Source: a bacterium | GTDB lineage: Bacteria; CG2-30-53-67 | Reading direction: 5' to 3' | Assembly: GCA_024277725.1 (NCBI GenBank) | Contig: JAJRUP010000148.1 | Location: forward strand, 1 to 36,857 | Length of the DNA: 36,857 nt | Shown here: positions 23,962-34,065 of the stretch, piece by piece | Layout of the letters: each line of letters opens with the position of its first letter | Position numbering within the stretch: the stretch's first letter is position 1 | Made by a program: the position numbers and the translations under genes | Notes under the pieces: model-generated | The model's database searches: none | What the model was told of the DNA's origin: nothing | Seen by the model: only the letters and a program-made list of their open reading frames with translations

Positions 23962-24681
23962 TCATTCCCGGTAAAGGGCCTGCACTTTCTGCATGTCTTC
24001 CCAGACGGGACGTTTCTGCTCGGGATTCCGGAGAAGATAGGCCGGATGATAGGTCGGCATGACCTGAATCCCCTCAAGTTCGTGAAATCGGCCGCGCAGT
24101 CTGGAGATGGGCGCAGTGGTATTCAGGAGCGTCTTCGATGCCGGCGCCCCCAAGGTACAGATGATCCGCGGCTGAATCACACGGATTTGCGCCTTGAGAA
24201 AAGGAATGCATTCCCGGATTTCATCCTCCCGGGGGTCCCGATTTCCCGGGGGGCGACATTTGACGATATTAGCGATATAGACCTCCTCCCGTGTCAAACC
24301 GATGGCCGCAATGATCCGGGTCAGAAGCTGACCGGCTTTCCCCACAAAGGCCAGGCCCTTCCGGTCTTCATCTGCGCCGGGGCCTTCCCCGACAAACATC
24401 AGACGGGCCCGGGGATTACCCTGGCCGAAAACGATCTTTTGCCTTTTTTCATGCAGGCGACAGCGGGTGCAGTCGCCAAGAATCGCTCGCACCTCCTCCA
24501 GGGTTTCGGCATGTTCCAGAGCATTGCCCGTCTCCGGCGGCACCGTCCCCTCTCCTGTCTCCGCCTCCTCCTGACTTCCCTTACACCAAGGCATTTCAGG
24601 CATCTGAAGGGAAAGATGGCGCTTCAGATCACCGACGATCTGCAACATTTCGTCCCGGACCAGGTTTGAGCTTCCTTCCAT
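23962..24681 (-). CDS. udg: Family 4 uracil-DNA glycosylase
   Basis: The 239-residue protein removes uracil from DNA, starting base-excision repair. It has the iron-sulfur family 4 features: Cys71 and Cys74 (CTRC), Cys142 (VKCRPP) and Cys158, which would hold a 4Fe-4S cluster; the active-site motif [23 protein letters not shown]; and [11 protein letters not shown] at the C-terminus. The first 60 residues are a poorly conserved tail with an acidic stretch, common in bacterial members. AAGGA eight bases before the ATG supports the start. It stands apart from its neighbours, with repeat-bearing gaps on both sides. Confidence 0.9.
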   Translation of the reverse strand: MEGSSNLVRDEMLQIVGDLKRHLSLQMPEMPWCKGSQEEAETGEGTVPPETGNALEHAETLEEVRAILGDCTRCRLHEKRQKIVFGQGNPRARLMFVGEGPGADEDRKGLAFVGKAGQLLTRIIAAIGLTREEVYIANIVKCRPPGNRDPREDEIRECIPFLKAQIRVIQPRIICTLGAPASKTLLNTTAPISRLRGRFHELEGIQVMPTYHPAYLLRNPEQKRPVWEDMQKVQALYRE

Positions 24682-24700
24682 AATAATTTTCCTTCGTGCC

Positions 24701-24842
24701 TCTTTTTCTTAATCCGCCTTATCCTGTTCATCCTGTCGAAAAGGTTTGTGCTTTTGCTCTTACCTTTATTTTTCGTTATTTGGTTTTCTCTGTGTCCTCT
24801 GCGATCTCTGTGGTGAATGCTTTTCGTCTTTGACTTTGCCCC
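24701..24842 (+). repeat. Degenerate dispersed intergenic repeats, copy C (between tlyA and udg)
   Basis: The gap carries CCTTATCCTGTTCATCCTG, GAAAAGGTTTGTG, TTTTCTCTGTGTCCTCTG, ATCTCTGTGGTGAA and GTCTTTGACTTTGCCC modules. These recur in copies A (1343-1407, opposite strand) and B (2995-3074). The order of the first two modules is the same in A and C. There is no gene here. Confidence 0.58.
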
Positions 24843-25598
24843 TCAGTGCCCTTGTGCCTCTGTCCTGTCCCCTGCTTTCAAATAGATCAAAAACTCCTTA
24901 TTTCCCTTCGGTCCGAGTATCGGTGATTCAATCACGCCGGACGGTTCCAGGCCGATTTTTCGGCTGAAATTTGTAATCTTCTCCACGACCTCCTTGTGCT
25001 TGACCGGGTCGTGTACCACTCCCCGTTTTCCCACCTCTCCCTTTCCCACCTCGAATTGCGGCTTGATGAGGGCAATCATTGCTCCCTGTGGTTTCAGCAG
25101 AGGGGATACCACGGGAAGGACATGGAGCAGGGAGATGAAGGCAACATCGATCGTGATCAGGTCAAAGGGTTCCGGCAGGATCTCCGCCGTAACATACCGG
25201 ATGTTGGTCCGCTCAATGCAGACCACCCGTGGGTCTTGTCGGAGTGACCAGGCGAGTTGACCGTACCCCACGTCCAGAGCATAGACCTTTCGCACCCCTT
25301 CTTGGAGTAAACAGTCGGTGAATCCCCCGGTTGAGGCGCCGACATCGAGGGCCACCTTCCCTTGGAGAATGGGTTGGAACACTCGCAGGGCCTCTTCCAG
25401 TTTCCGGCCGCCCCGGCTCACGTAGGGGCGTCCCCCTTCACGAATCCGGATCTCGCCTTGCACTCCCACCAACGTCCCGGGCTTGTCAACCCGTTTATCA
25501 TCGACGATCACCCGGCCGGCAAGAATCATGGCGCGGGCCTTTTCACGGCTGGGCACCAGGTTCCGGTTCACAAGGAGTTTATCGATTCTCGTTTTCAT
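24843..25598 (-). CDS. tlyA: TlyA-type rRNA (cytidine-2'-O)-methyltransferase
   Basis: The 251-residue protein has an N-terminal S4 RNA-binding domain ([34 protein letters not shown]) and an FtsJ-type SAM methyltransferase domain. The glycine-rich motif is [19 protein letters not shown], followed by [24 protein letters not shown] and [10 protein letters not shown]. It should methylate 2'-OH of cytidine in 16S and/or 23S rRNA; some members are called haemolysin A. The ATG at 25598 is chosen because it begins the S4 domain; the longer frame overlaps dxs. It overlaps dxs by 20 nt, so it ends an operon with dxs, ispA and xseB. Confidence 0.92.
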   Translation of the reverse strand: MKTRIDKLLVNRNLVPSREKARAMILAGRVIVDDKRVDKPGTLVGVQGEIRIREGGRPYVSRGGRKLEEALRVFQPILQGKVALDVGASTGGFTDCLLQEGVRKVYALDVGYGQLAWSLRQDPRVVCIERTNIRYVTAEILPEPFDLITIDVAFISLLHVLPVVSPLLKPQGAMIALIKPQFEVGKGEVGKRGVVHDPVKHKEVVEKITNFSRKIGLEPSGVIESPILGPKGNKEFLIYLKAGDRTEAQGH

Positions 25599-27507
25599 GC
25601 TGGAAATGGATGACCGGGTCCGTTCGTTGGGAGCGCAGAAAACGATCCACCTGTCGGGCAATGCCCTTGTCGTCCAGCCCGTAGATTCTGCGCAGCATCT
25701 CCTGCGGTCCCTGTTCGACAAAAAGATCAGGCAGGCCGATCCGGTGGATTCGCACGTCAGAAAGCCCCTCCTCGGTAATGACCTCTAAGACGGCGCTCCC
25801 GAACCCACCTAAGAGGGAATTCTCCTCCACCGTGACGAAATAATTCGTCTCCCCGGCCAGTTCGCGGATCATCTTCCGATCGATCGGCTTGATGAAACGT
25901 GCGTTGATCACGGAAGCATGAATCCCTTTTTGCTTGAGCAGCCTCGCTGCACGAAGAGCCGGACTGACCGTGTGTCCGACGGCAAAGATGGCCACATCTT
26001 CCCCCAGGGACAGGCGCTCCGCTTCGCCCAGCGGGAGGGTCCTGGGATAAGGGTCAAGTTCCACCCCTTCCCCTCTGCCCCGGGGATAGCGGATCGCCGC
26101 GGGATGCCGGCAATCAAGGGCCGTCTTGATCATGTTCTGTAGCTCATTCTCATCCTTGGGGGACATCAAGACCAGGTTCGGGATATGCCGCAGATAAGAA
26201 AGATCGAAATTGCCGTGATGCGTCGGCCCGTCGTCTCCAACGAGGCCGGCCCGGTCCATGGCAAAGACCACGGGAAGATCGGGCAGACAGACATCATGGA
26301 GGATCTGGTCATAGGCACGTTGAAGGAATGTGGAGTAGATGGCCGCCACCGGTTTGAACCCTTCCGTGGCCAACCCTGCCGAGAAGGTCACGCCATGCTG
26401 TTCGGCAATCCCGACATCGTAGAACCGGTCGGGGATTTTTTCGGCAAAATACTTGAGTCCCGTCCCGCCGGGCATGGCGGCGGAAACAGCGACAATCCTT
26501 TCATCCTCGAAGGCCAGCCGGGTCAGCATCTTGCCGAAAACCTCCGTATAGGTCGGAGCACCGGCCGGCTTCCCGTGCAGGGTTCCGGTCTCCCGGTCAA
26601 AGGGTCCCACCCCGTGAAAAAGGGACGGCCTTTTTTCAGCCGGTTCGTACCCCTTCCCTTTTTGGGTGGCCACATGGACCAGGACCGGGCGGTTGAGCTT
26701 CTTGACATTCTCAAAGGTCCGGATCAGACGGTCAAACCGATGCCCCTTGATGGGCCCCACATATTCAAAACCGAGTTCCTCAAAAACCATGCCGGGAACC
26801 ACCAGTCCCTTCAGGGAGTCTTCAAGACGTTTTGCCGCCTTCAACATCGGCTCCCCGATCCCGGGGATGTTCCGGAGCAGATTTTCCACAATCTTCTGAA
26901 TGGAAACGTAGAAATCCCCCGTCATGTGACGGGAGAGATACGAAGAGAGGGCTCCCACGTTGGGAGAGATCGACATTTCATTATCATTGAGGACGATCAT
27001 CAGGTCCTTCTTCAGGGCGCCCCCCTGGTTGAGTCCTTCAAAGGCGAGCCCGGCCGTCATCGACCCGTCACCGATCACGGCAATCACCTTATGATCCTCC
27101 CCCCTCAGGTCCCTCGCTTCCGCCATTCCAAGGGCCGCCGAAATGGAGGTACTGCTGTGCCCCACCGTAAAGGTATCATAGCGGCTCTCTTCCCGACGGG
27201 GAAAACCGCTGATCCCACCGAACTGACGGAGGGTCGAAAAGGCCCGCCGTCGCCCCGTCAGGAGCTTGTGGGCATAGGCCTGGTGCCCCACATCCCAGAC
27301 AATCCGGTCACGGGGGGCATCAAAAACATAGTGAAGAGCAATGGTCAACTCCACCACACCGAGACTTGAAGAGAGATGTCCCCCGTTGGCGGAGACGGTT
27401 TGCAGGATCTTGTCACGGATCTCCGCCGCCAGGGATGGGAGTTCCTCCATCGTCAGCCCTTTTATGTCGGCAGGCGTGTTGATCCGGTCCAGGTAGGTAT
27501 AAGTCAT
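25579..27507 (-). CDS. dxs: 1-deoxy-D-xylulose-5-phosphate synthase
   Basis: The 642-residue thiamine-diphosphate enzyme joins pyruvate and glyceraldehyde-3-phosphate in the first step of the MEP isoprenoid pathway. Visible hallmarks: [34 protein letters not shown], the TPP-binding [18 protein letters not shown], the [16 protein letters not shown] segment, [17 protein letters not shown] with the catalytic glutamate, and [20 protein letters not shown]. The length is normal. It starts at an ATG that overlaps the ispA stop by one base (TAATG). Together with IspA it supplies the polyprenyl chain for lipid carriers used in glycan assembly. Confidence 0.97.
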   Translation of the reverse strand: MTYTYLDRINTPADIKGLTMEELPSLAAEIRDKILQTVSANGGHLSSSLGVVELTIALHYVFDAPRDRIVWDVGHQAYAHKLLTGRRRAFSTLRQFGGISGFPRREESRYDTFTVGHSSTSISAALGMAEARDLRGEDHKVIAVIGDGSMTAGLAFEGLNQGGALKKDLMIVLNDNEMSISPNVGALSSYLSRHMTGDFYVSIQKIVENLLRNIPGIGEPMLKAAKRLEDSLKGLVVPGMVFEELGFEYVGPIKGHRFDRLIRTFENVKKLNRPVLVHVATQKGKGYEPAEKRPSLFHGVGPFDRETGTLHGKPAGAPTYTEVFGKMLTRLAFEDERIVAVSAAMPGGTGLKYFAEKIPDRFYDVGIAEQHGVTFSAGLATEGFKPVAAIYSTFLQRAYDQILHDVCLPDLPVVFAMDRAGLVGDDGPTHHGNFDLSYLRHIPNLVLMSPKDENELQNMIKTALDCRHPAAIRYPRGRGEGVELDPYPRTLPLGEAERLSLGEDVAIFAVGHTVSPALRAARLLKQKGIHASVINARFIKPIDRKMIRELAGETNYFVTVEENSLLGGFGSAVLEVITEEGLSDVRIHRIGLPDLFVEQGPQEMLRRIYGLDDKGIARQVDRFLRSQRTDPVIHFQHENENR

Positions 27508-28409
27508 TATCGGATCCTTTCCACAATGTAACCGGCAATCGCTCGCAGCGGTTCAGCGCGGGAGTCGAACTCCGCAAGGTCCGCCACGGCGGAATCGACC
27601 AGTTCGCGGGCCCGGCGCCGGGATTCGGGAATCCCGTGGAAGGCCGGATAGGTTGTCTTTCCCTTCTTCAGGTCGCTTCCCACCTGTTTTCCCAGAACCG
27701 CTTCATCTCCTTCCAGATCGAGGATATCGTCCGTGATCTGAAAAGCAAGACCGATCCGGTCTCCGTAGAGGGTCAGAGCCTGCAACGCCGATGCATCGGC
27801 TCCGCCTGCAATGGCGCCGACCCGCAGGGAGGCCCGGATCATCGCCCCGGTTTTATGGGTATGGATAAATTCCAAAGTCGGTTGATCCACCGCACGGTCT
27901 CCCTCGCAGAGGATATCGACGACCTGACCGGCCACCATACCCGATGCACCCGCCGCCGATGCCACCTCCCCCACAATCCGGAGACGGTCCTGCTCCGAAA
28001 GGGTGGAGCCTTCGACATCTGCAAGGACCTGAAAGGCATGGGTCAAAAGGGCATCCCCGGCCAGGATGGCCGTGGCCTCTCCGAAGACCTTGTGATTCGT
28101 TGCAATCCCTCTTCGGAGATCATCATTATCCATGGCGGGGAGATCATCATGAATCAGGGAGTAGGTGTGGATCAATTCGAGGGCACAGGCCGGAGGAAGA
28201 GCATTTTCCCTGTCACCGCCCAGGGCGTCACAAGCCGCCAGCACCAGAATCGGCCGGATCCGTTTTCCGCCGGCAAAGAGACTGTACCGCATGGCACGAA
28301 AAAGCGCCCCGGGAAAACGCTTTTCCGTCGGAAGACACTTCTCCAATGCCCGGTCGACCACTTCCCGGTTTTGCTTCAGGTAGGCCGTAAGATCTAAGGA
28401 CACATTCAT
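27507..28409 (-). CDS. ispA: Farnesyl/geranyl diphosphate synthase (polyprenyl synthetase)
   Basis: The 300-residue trans-prenyltransferase extends allylic diphosphates with isopentenyl diphosphate. It has [16 protein letters not shown], the first aspartate-rich motif in [31 protein letters not shown] and the second motif [15 protein letters not shown]. The length matches bacterial IspA. Its ATG overlaps the xseB stop by four bases, and its stop overlaps the dxs start, so the three are coupled. Chain length cannot be fixed by eye; the context with dxs and xseB is the usual one for farnesyl diphosphate synthase. Confidence 0.94.
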   Translation of the reverse strand: MNVSLDLTAYLKQNREVVDRALEKCLPTEKRFPGALFRAMRYSLFAGGKRIRPILVLAACDALGGDRENALPPACALELIHTYSLIHDDLPAMDNDDLRRGIATNHKVFGEATAILAGDALLTHAFQVLADVEGSTLSEQDRLRIVGEVASAAGASGMVAGQVVDILCEGDRAVDQPTLEFIHTHKTGAMIRASLRVGAIAGGADASALQALTLYGDRIGLAFQITDDILDLEGDEAVLGKQVGSDLKKGKTTYPAFHGIPESRRRARELVDSAVADLAEFDSRAEPLRAIAGYIVERIR

Positions 28410-28642
28410 TCCGCCGTTGATTCGAGATCGAAGGGTTCCGCCTTCTCGTCCCCTTCGCCATCCTTCATCAGGATCTCAATCTTCTTCTCGGCTTCATTCA
28501 GTTTCTTGTGACAAAAACGGGTCAACCGGACCCCCTCCTCAAAGGCCTTCAGGGAATCTTCCAGAGAGAGTTCCTCCCCTTCCAGTTTTTCCACGATCCC
28601 CTCCAAACGTGCCAAGGCATCTTCAAAGCGTTTCTCTTTCAT
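28406..28642 (-). CDS. xseB: Exodeoxyribonuclease VII small subunit
   Basis: The 78-residue protein is the helical small subunit that binds XseA to form exonuclease VII, which degrades single-stranded DNA from both ends. It shows the conserved [32 protein letters not shown] followed by the coiled-coil-like helix [14 protein letters not shown], and an acidic C-terminal tail. It begins 12 nt after comEC, and its stop overlaps ispA (ATGA). The large subunit gene lies 3.2 kb upstream, beyond comEC and comEA. Confidence 0.93.
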   Translation of the reverse strand: MKEKRFEDALARLEGIVEKLEGEELSLEDSLKAFEEGVRLTRFCHKKLNEAEKKIEILMKDGEGDEKAEPFDLESTAE

Positions 28643-28654
28643 GCGGGAATTATC

Positions 28655-31186
28655 TTACAGAACCCCCGGAGAGTCAAGGGAAAAGCCTTCCCGGAAGATC
28701 GTTACACGACAAGTTGTGCCATCCGTCTCGATATGGATCATCCCGTCCCGGTCCGTGCGTAAGAGAGATTTTCTCGGAGCAATGTATCGGAGACGCCCCA
28801 GGACTTCCGCCGCCGGATGTCCGAAGGGGTTGCAGGCACCCACGGAGATCACAGCCGCCTCCGGCCGGACGGTATCCAGGAAAATCTCCGTGGTGGATGT
28901 CCGGCTTCCGTGATGGCCCACTTCCAGAACGGTGGCCTTCAGGGCGGGACCGTACCGGTCCAGGATCGCCTTTTCCCCTTCCGCCTCGAGATCCGCCGTG
29001 TTCAGAAAAGAGAACCGTCCCAGAGTCACCTTTACGATCATGGATCCGTTGTTCACCTGGCTATGACGATTTTTCCCAAGAGGGGTTTTGCAGCGAAAGA
29101 CCTCCAGAACAACCCGCCCCCAGGGAAAGGTCGTTCTGCCGTCTCCAATATATCGTCTGGGGATCCCCTTCGCTTCAATGATCTGCCGGAAGCGACGGTA
29201 CCACTCGGAGGGAAAGGTCCGCCATCCATCCCAGACCTCACCAACGGGGAATTCCTCTAAAAGTCCCACCAGACCATTGAGGTGATCGGGATGGGGATGG
29301 GTGAGGATCATCAAATCGATTCTCCGGATCCCCAAAGTCAACAGAGCGGGAAGGATCACATTCCGGCCGACATCCCAGGACGAGGCATAGGCTCCTCCCC
29401 CGTCAATGAGTACGGTCTTTCCATCGGGCAGCACCAACAGGGTCGATGCGGCATTGCCGACATCGAGAATATCGATATGAAGCCTGCCGTCGCCCCCCCC
29501 TTTCCCCGGCCCCAAGGTGGCGAGAACAAAAAAGGCGGAAAGGACGAAAACGGAGACAACCCGGAAGGAGTGTCGCATCCGGGGAAAGGTCAGCAGAACA
29601 ACCAGGATCACATAAAAGAGAATGACCCATAAGGCGGGCGGCGGGACGACCCAGACCGGACGGAGCAGACCGGTTCCGAAGAAATCGACCCCCTGGAGCA
29701 GGAAGGTAATACCCAAAGCAGTCAGCTTTGCCGGATAAACCGCCAGAAAGGGCGACAGGAGAAAGAGGGCGAAAGTCACCATCCCGCAAGGCACGATCAC
29801 AAGTCCCGTCAACGGAACCAGGAGGAGATTCGAAAGGAGCCCGCCCAGGGGGATCCGGTGAAAGAGGATTACCGTAATCGGCAGGGTGGCGGCAAAGGCC
29901 AGAACCGTAATCGTCAGAAGCCGGATCCCCTTTGCCGTCCATTTTGCCGGCGCACGATTTTCCCGCGCCGGCAAGGGGAAAGACCCCCCGTCGGGACTCC
30001 CCTCCCCTGCAGACGGGTCGTTTTCTTCCCGGCTTCGCTCATAGAGGACCATGGCGGTAACGGCGGCGAAGGAGAGCTGAAAATCGACGGCGAAGCAGGA
30101 GGGAGGAGACCAGAGGAGAATTACAAAAGCCGCCACGAGCAGTGTGTGGAGCAGATCCCTGCTGCGTTCCAGAATCCGGGAAAGGAGGAACACCCCGATC
30201 ATGATCGCCGCCCGGATGGAGGCGGTCCTTCCCCCCACAAGGATCACATAATAGAGCAGGAAAAAGAGGGAACCGACGGCCGCAAGACGGGAGGGCATCC
30301 ACCAGAAACGGGATTCCCGGAGTAACCGCTCCGGAAGGAGAAAGCGAAAGAGTCCCAGAAGAACGGTATAGAAAAAGAGGGTGGAGAAACCGATATGCAG
30401 TCCGGAAATGGCCAGCAGATGTGCTGCACCGCCATTCGCAAACCTTCTGCGAAGATCTTCCTCCAGACCGCTTCGGTCCCCCACAACCAATGCAGGCAGC
30501 AACCTTCCCGCCTCGCTGTCCAGCCTTTTTCGAATAAAATCATGAAAGGATCGTTTCTCTTCAAACACGAATCGCACCAGGGAATTCCCACGGTTTGTTC
30601 CCAACACCACAAGGTTTTTCATTGCCGTTGTCACGGTAAGCCGGATCCCCTTCCGGGCAAGATAACCGGCATAATCGAAAGCGCCGGGATTTCCAAAATT
30701 CCGCGGTGGGAGAAAACGTCCCTGCAGACGAACCCGGTCACCGTACCGAAGGTCCCGGCGGGAATCCTTGCCGGAATCCCCTTTGGGGGCGTCTAAAAGG
30801 GTGACCCGGACCCGTCCTCGTGCTCTCCGTCCTGCACACTGTTCGGCATCCAGGATAAAACGGGTCCTTTCCGCCGAAACTTCCGGGAAGGATCGGATCA
30901 CTCCGGTGACCTCGACCGGGACCGCCGGAGAAGTCTGTAAAACCAGTGAATCCGGCGGCAGACGTTTCATGGAGAGGTTGTATCCGACGGCACCCAACAG
31001 GAAAAAGATCGCCACGATGAAGACCGGGAAAAAGGAACGGAAGCGTGGGATGCAGGCCGTCAGAAATCCCCCCGCTATGCACAAAAGGAGCTTGCCCTCC
31101 GCCATGGGGAGCATACCGGCCAGAACAATCCCGGCGAGATAAGCGGTGAATACCCAGGCGACAGGTTCGCGGTACAGCCCCCTCAC
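28655..31186 (-). CDS. comEC: ComEC/Rec2 competence membrane protein
   Basis: The 843-residue protein has the three parts of ComEC: an N-terminal OB-like region after two or three helices (VTGVIRSFPEVSAERTRFILDAEQ), a polytopic competence domain with ALVVGDRSGLEEDLRRRFANGGAAHLLAISGLHIG, and a C-terminal metallo-beta-lactamase domain with the metal motif THPHPDHLNGL, DIGN/GGA loops and VEVGHHGSRTSTT. It forms the inner-membrane channel for incoming single-stranded DNA. The start is GTG, overlapping the comEA stop as GTGA. With the type IV pilus locus in the same window this supports natural DNA uptake, although the comEA gene ahead of it is interrupted. Confidence 0.93.
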   Translation of the reverse strand: MRGLYREPVAWVFTAYLAGIVLAGMLPMAEGKLLLCIAGGFLTACIPRFRSFFPVFIVAIFFLLGAVGYNLSMKRLPPDSLVLQTSPAVPVEVTGVIRSFPEVSAERTRFILDAEQCAGRRARGRVRVTLLDAPKGDSGKDSRRDLRYGDRVRLQGRFLPPRNFGNPGAFDYAGYLARKGIRLTVTTAMKNLVVLGTNRGNSLVRFVFEEKRSFHDFIRKRLDSEAGRLLPALVVGDRSGLEEDLRRRFANGGAAHLLAISGLHIGFSTLFFYTVLLGLFRFLLPERLLRESRFWWMPSRLAAVGSLFFLLYYVILVGGRTASIRAAIMIGVFLLSRILERSRDLLHTLLVAAFVILLWSPPSCFAVDFQLSFAAVTAMVLYERSREENDPSAGEGSPDGGSFPLPARENRAPAKWTAKGIRLLTITVLAFAATLPITVILFHRIPLGGLLSNLLLVPLTGLVIVPCGMVTFALFLLSPFLAVYPAKLTALGITFLLQGVDFFGTGLLRPVWVVPPPALWVILFYVILVVLLTFPRMRHSFRVVSVFVLSAFFVLATLGPGKGGGDGRLHIDILDVGNAASTLLVLPDGKTVLIDGGGAYASSWDVGRNVILPALLTLGIRRIDLMILTHPHPDHLNGLVGLLEEFPVGEVWDGWRTFPSEWYRRFRQIIEAKGIPRRYIGDGRTTFPWGRVVLEVFRCKTPLGKNRHSQVNNGSMIVKVTLGRFSFLNTADLEAEGEKAILDRYGPALKATVLEVGHHGSRTSTTEIFLDTVRPEAAVISVGACNPFGHPAAEVLGRLRYIAPRKSLLRTDRDGMIHIETDGTTCRVTIFREGFSLDSPGVL

Positions 31187-31584
31187 GGCAGCACCCCCCG
31201 GCGGAGGATCAAGCGTGCTTTCTTCGGTCCGATCCCGGGAACCGCGAGGAGGTCATTGACATTCCGGAAGGGCCCCTCCCTTTCCCGTACGGCAATGATC
31301 CTTTCCGCCAGTTTCGGACCGATGCCCGGCAACGTACAGAGTTCCCGGCGGGAGGAACGGTTTAATGAAACGGCCGTGACAAAGCCGGTTTTCCGGGCCG
31401 GAACGCGCAATACGCTTCCGGAAAGGAGCACCGCCGACAGGTTCAATCTTCTCATGTCGGCGGATTGCGTCGACCCGCCGGCAGCGGAAATCGCATCAGC
31501 AACTGTGGTGCTCGGTGGAAAGCGGTAATCGCCCGGTTTCATCACTTCACCGATGACCCCGATCCGGCAGGACCGTTCCTTCAC
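31183..31584 (-). CDS. comEA: ComEA-like helix-hairpin-helix protein, main part
   Basis: The 133-residue frame has an SLBB-like part (VIGEVMKPGDYRFPPSTTVADAISAAGG) and a C-terminal pair of helix-hairpin-helix motifs (CTLPGIGPKLAERIIAVRE and LLAVPGIGPKKARLIL), which bind DNA without sequence specificity. ComEA holds incoming DNA in the periplasm for ComEC, which is next in the operon. The start used is a GTG with no ribosome binding site. The frame continues upstream, without shift, through a TAA (31605-31603) into a short peptide with a membrane helix, so the intact protein would be a membrane-anchored ComEA of about 182 residues. As it stands the DNA-binding part has no export signal. Confidence 0.8.
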   Translation of the reverse strand: MKERSCRIGVIGEVMKPGDYRFPPSTTVADAISAAGGSTQSADMRRLNLSAVLLSGSVLRVPARKTGFVTAVSLNRSSRRELCTLPGIGPKLAERIIAVREREGPFRNVNDLLAVPGIGPKKARLILRRGVLP

Positions 31585-31602
31585 CGGCTGAGGAGGCAGG
31601 AT

Positions 31603-31731
31603 TTACGTATCAGAGAGGGAAGAAAGAGTCCGGACAACCGAGAGAACGAAGAACAGCACGGCAAGCAGCCACAGAGCAGTCCACCGTGAAGACCGACCGG
31701 CTTCTCCGGGAAGTGCTTTCTGCGGAGGCAT
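31603..31731 (-). CDS. N-terminal anchor of ComEA, cut off by in-frame TAA
   Basis: A 42-residue frame starts at an ATG with AGGAG five bases ahead. It encodes a polar start (MPPQKALPGEAGRSSR) and one membrane helix (WTALWLLAVLFFVLSVV), then ends at TAA. The next codons in the same frame (ILPPQPVKER) run directly into the ComEA-like protein. Bacterial ComEA proteins usually start with such a helix, so this is the missing 5' end of comEA. It might also be translated as a small membrane peptide by itself. Confidence 0.72.
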   Translation of the reverse strand: MPPQKALPGEAGRSSRWTALWLLAVLFFVLSVVRTLSSLSDT

Positions 31732-31829
31732 GAAAACTCCTGTGATGTGTTTATTTCAAAAACGTACGATGGATCGTGAAGGGAGCTTTCAGGCAGGCTG
31801 GAAATTCGTTAGAAATGGAAAGAGCGGGG

Positions 31830-33176
31830 TTATCCCTCCTTGATCCGGTCCACAATACATTCCACCTCTCCACGGTGGAGACGAATGCCGATCCGTTCTC
31901 TGCGGGAAAGGGCCGCCGCATCGCGAAGAATCGGCCCACCGGGAGGACGGGTCACAATGGCATATCCCCGGGAAAGGACCTTCAGGGGGCTCAACGCTTC
32001 CAGCCGGGAAGAGAACATCTTGACGCGCTCCCGCCGGGGCAGGAGCAATCGCGGGGCTTCCCGTTGCAGTTGCATCCGGATCCCCTGAAGATGTTCCCGA
32101 AGCGCCCTTACCCGCATGCGGGGGTTGAGCACCCGCAGGGAGGCATCAACCCCCTTCACACGTTCCCGCAACAAGATCGTTCGTCCCGCAAGCCGATGAA
32201 AAAGATTTTCACTCAATTCATCCACCCGCTGCTGGAACATGCCGACTCTCCGGGCAGGCGTCACCCGCCGCCGTTCCAGGATTTCCACGTTCCGGCGGAG
32301 CCGTTCCAGAAACCGGCGGATCGCAAGATGAAGTCGTTGACCGATCCCGGTCAGCTTCTCTTCCAGTTCCACCTTGTTTTGGACCACAATCTCCGCCGCC
32401 GCCGAAGGCGTCGGGGCCCGCAGGTCCGCCGCAAAATCGGCAATGGTGAAATCGATTTCGTGCCCCACGGCGGAGACCACCGGCAGGTCGGATGCGGCAA
32501 TCGCCCGGGCAACGGCCTCCTCATTAAAAGGCCACAGATCCTCCAGGGAACCTCCTCCCCGCGCCAGGATCAGCACATCGAGGTCGCCCCGGCGATTCAG
32601 GGATTCGATCGCGGAGACAATCTCCATCGCGGCCTGCTCCCCCTGCACCCGCACAGGCGCAATCAGGATTTCCACATCGGCGAAACGGCGCCCCATAACC
32701 TGTAGGATATCCCGGATCGCAGCGCCCGTAGGGGAGGTCACCACGCCGATCCTGCGCGGCAAAAGAGGGAGCGCCTTTTTCCGTGCCGGGTCAAAGAGTC
32801 CTTCCTTTTCCAATCGTTCCTTGATCTGTTCAAAAGCGAGATGGAGGGCACCGATACCGAGGGGTTCCATATAGTCGATGTTGATCTGCAGATCGCCGCG
32901 GACTTCGTAGAGGGTCACATTTCCTTTACAGAGCACTTCCATACCGTCTTCCGGTTCAAAACGGATATACCGCTTCTTGTGACGGAAAAATACGGCCTGC
33001 ATCTGCGCTTCGGCATCTTTCAGGGTGAAATAGGTATGCCCGGACCGGGGCGTGCGGAGATTCGAGATCTCGCCGGTTACCCACTGGGAAGTGAAGGTCT
33101 GTTCCAGGGAGGTCCGGATACGGGAAATGAGTTCGTGTACGGTTAACACGCCTTCCGGCAGGGGAAGTCTTTCCAC
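31830..33176 (-). CDS. xseA: Exodeoxyribonuclease VII large subunit
   Basis: The 448-residue protein is the catalytic subunit of exonuclease VII. It has an N-terminal OB-fold (WVTGEISNLRTPRSGHTYFTLKD), then the nuclease part with VVTSPTGAAIRDIL, LARGGGSLEDLWPFNEE, VVSAVGHEIDFTIADFAADLRAPTPSAAAE, a long helical region for small-subunit binding, and LSRGYAIV at the C-terminus. The start is GTG with AGGAAGG ahead of it. It follows the YmdB-like gene by about 100 nt and precedes comEA. It matches the family in length and motifs. Confidence 0.96.
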   Translation of the reverse strand: MERLPLPEGVLTVHELISRIRTSLEQTFTSQWVTGEISNLRTPRSGHTYFTLKDAEAQMQAVFFRHKKRYIRFEPEDGMEVLCKGNVTLYEVRGDLQINIDYMEPLGIGALHLAFEQIKERLEKEGLFDPARKKALPLLPRRIGVVTSPTGAAIRDILQVMGRRFADVEILIAPVRVQGEQAAMEIVSAIESLNRRGDLDVLILARGGGSLEDLWPFNEEAVARAIAASDLPVVSAVGHEIDFTIADFAADLRAPTPSAAAEIVVQNKVELEEKLTGIGQRLHLAIRRFLERLRRNVEILERRRVTPARRVGMFQQRVDELSENLFHRLAGRTILLRERVKGVDASLRVLNPRMRVRALREHLQGIRMQLQREAPRLLLPRRERVKMFSSRLEALSPLKVLSRGYAIVTRPPGGPILRDAAALSRRERIGIRLHRGEVECIVDRIKEG

Positions 33177-33279
33177 GGGGCGCCCTTCCTAAGTGGCCCG
33201 ATTTGCAAACAGGGCGGCCTGCCTGCACGACACACAGACAAGCCCTCTCGGTGCGTCACAATATTTCCGAACAGGATCC

Positions 33280-34065
33280 CTACGAATCCTCCTCCAATTG
33301 CAGACGGCGGATCTCCCGAGCCTGCCCGGACCGGCCGTCGATATCGAGCAGCACACCACTGAGGCGGCACGGTCCCTTTGCCGTATCAAAACGTCTTGGA
33401 ATCTGATGGAGATACTTGTCGATGATAATCTCTTTCTTCACGCCGATGACCGAATTGCAGGGTCCGGTCATCCCGACATCGGTCAGATAGGCCGTCCCCC
33501 CCGGCAGAATCGTGTCATCGGCCGTCTGTACATGGGTGTGGGTGCCGAGTACGGCGCTGACCTTGCCGTCGAGAAACCACCCCATGGCAATCTTTTCAGA
33601 AGTTGCTTCGGCATGAAAATCGACAACGATGACCGCCGTCTCCTCCCGCAGTTTCGCAACGGCGGCCTCGGCCGTACGGAAGGGACATTCGATATCATAC
33701 AGAAAGACCCGTCCCATGAGATTGAGAAAAGCAACCCGTTCCCCGGCGGCGGTCGAGACAATACAGCTTCCGTGTCCCGGAACCCCTTCCGGATAATTGG
33801 CCGGACGCAGAAGCGTTGCTTCGGCATCCAGGACGGGATAAATCTCCTTCTTGCTCCAGATGTGATTGCCTGACGTAAGTACGGCAATCTCCATCGCCTT
33901 CAGCTCATGATAGAGTTTCGGCGTCAGGCCGAAGCCGGATGCGGCGTTTTCACAATTGGCCACACAAAGATCGACCCCCAACCGTGCCACCAGGCGGGGC
34001 AACATCCGGGCAACGGTTTGCCGTCCCGGTTTCCCGACAATATCTCCGATAAAAAGTATTTTCAT
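33280..34065 (-). CDS. YmdB-type metallophosphoesterase
   Basis: The 261-residue protein has the calcineurin-like phosphoesterase motifs of the TIGR00282/YmdB family: [56 protein letters not shown] and LTDVGMTGP. Members from Bacillus hydrolyse 2',3'-cyclic nucleotides and affect RNA-related regulation. The start at 34065 is chosen over an ATG at 34074 because it overlaps the rny stop as ATGA. The pairing with rny is common in bacteria and fits a role in RNA turnover. Confidence 0.9.
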   Translation of the reverse strand: MKILFIGDIVGKPGRQTVARMLPRLVARLGVDLCVANCENAASGFGLTPKLYHELKAMEIAVLTSGNHIWSKKEIYPVLDAEATLLRPANYPEGVPGHGSCIVSTAAGERVAFLNLMGRVFLYDIECPFRTAEAAVAKLREETAVIVVDFHAEATSEKIAMGWFLDGKVSAVLGTHTHVQTADDTILPGGTAYLTDVGMTGPCNSVIGVKKEIIIDKYLHQIPRRFDTAKGPCRLSGVLLDIDGRSGQAREIRRLQLEEDS

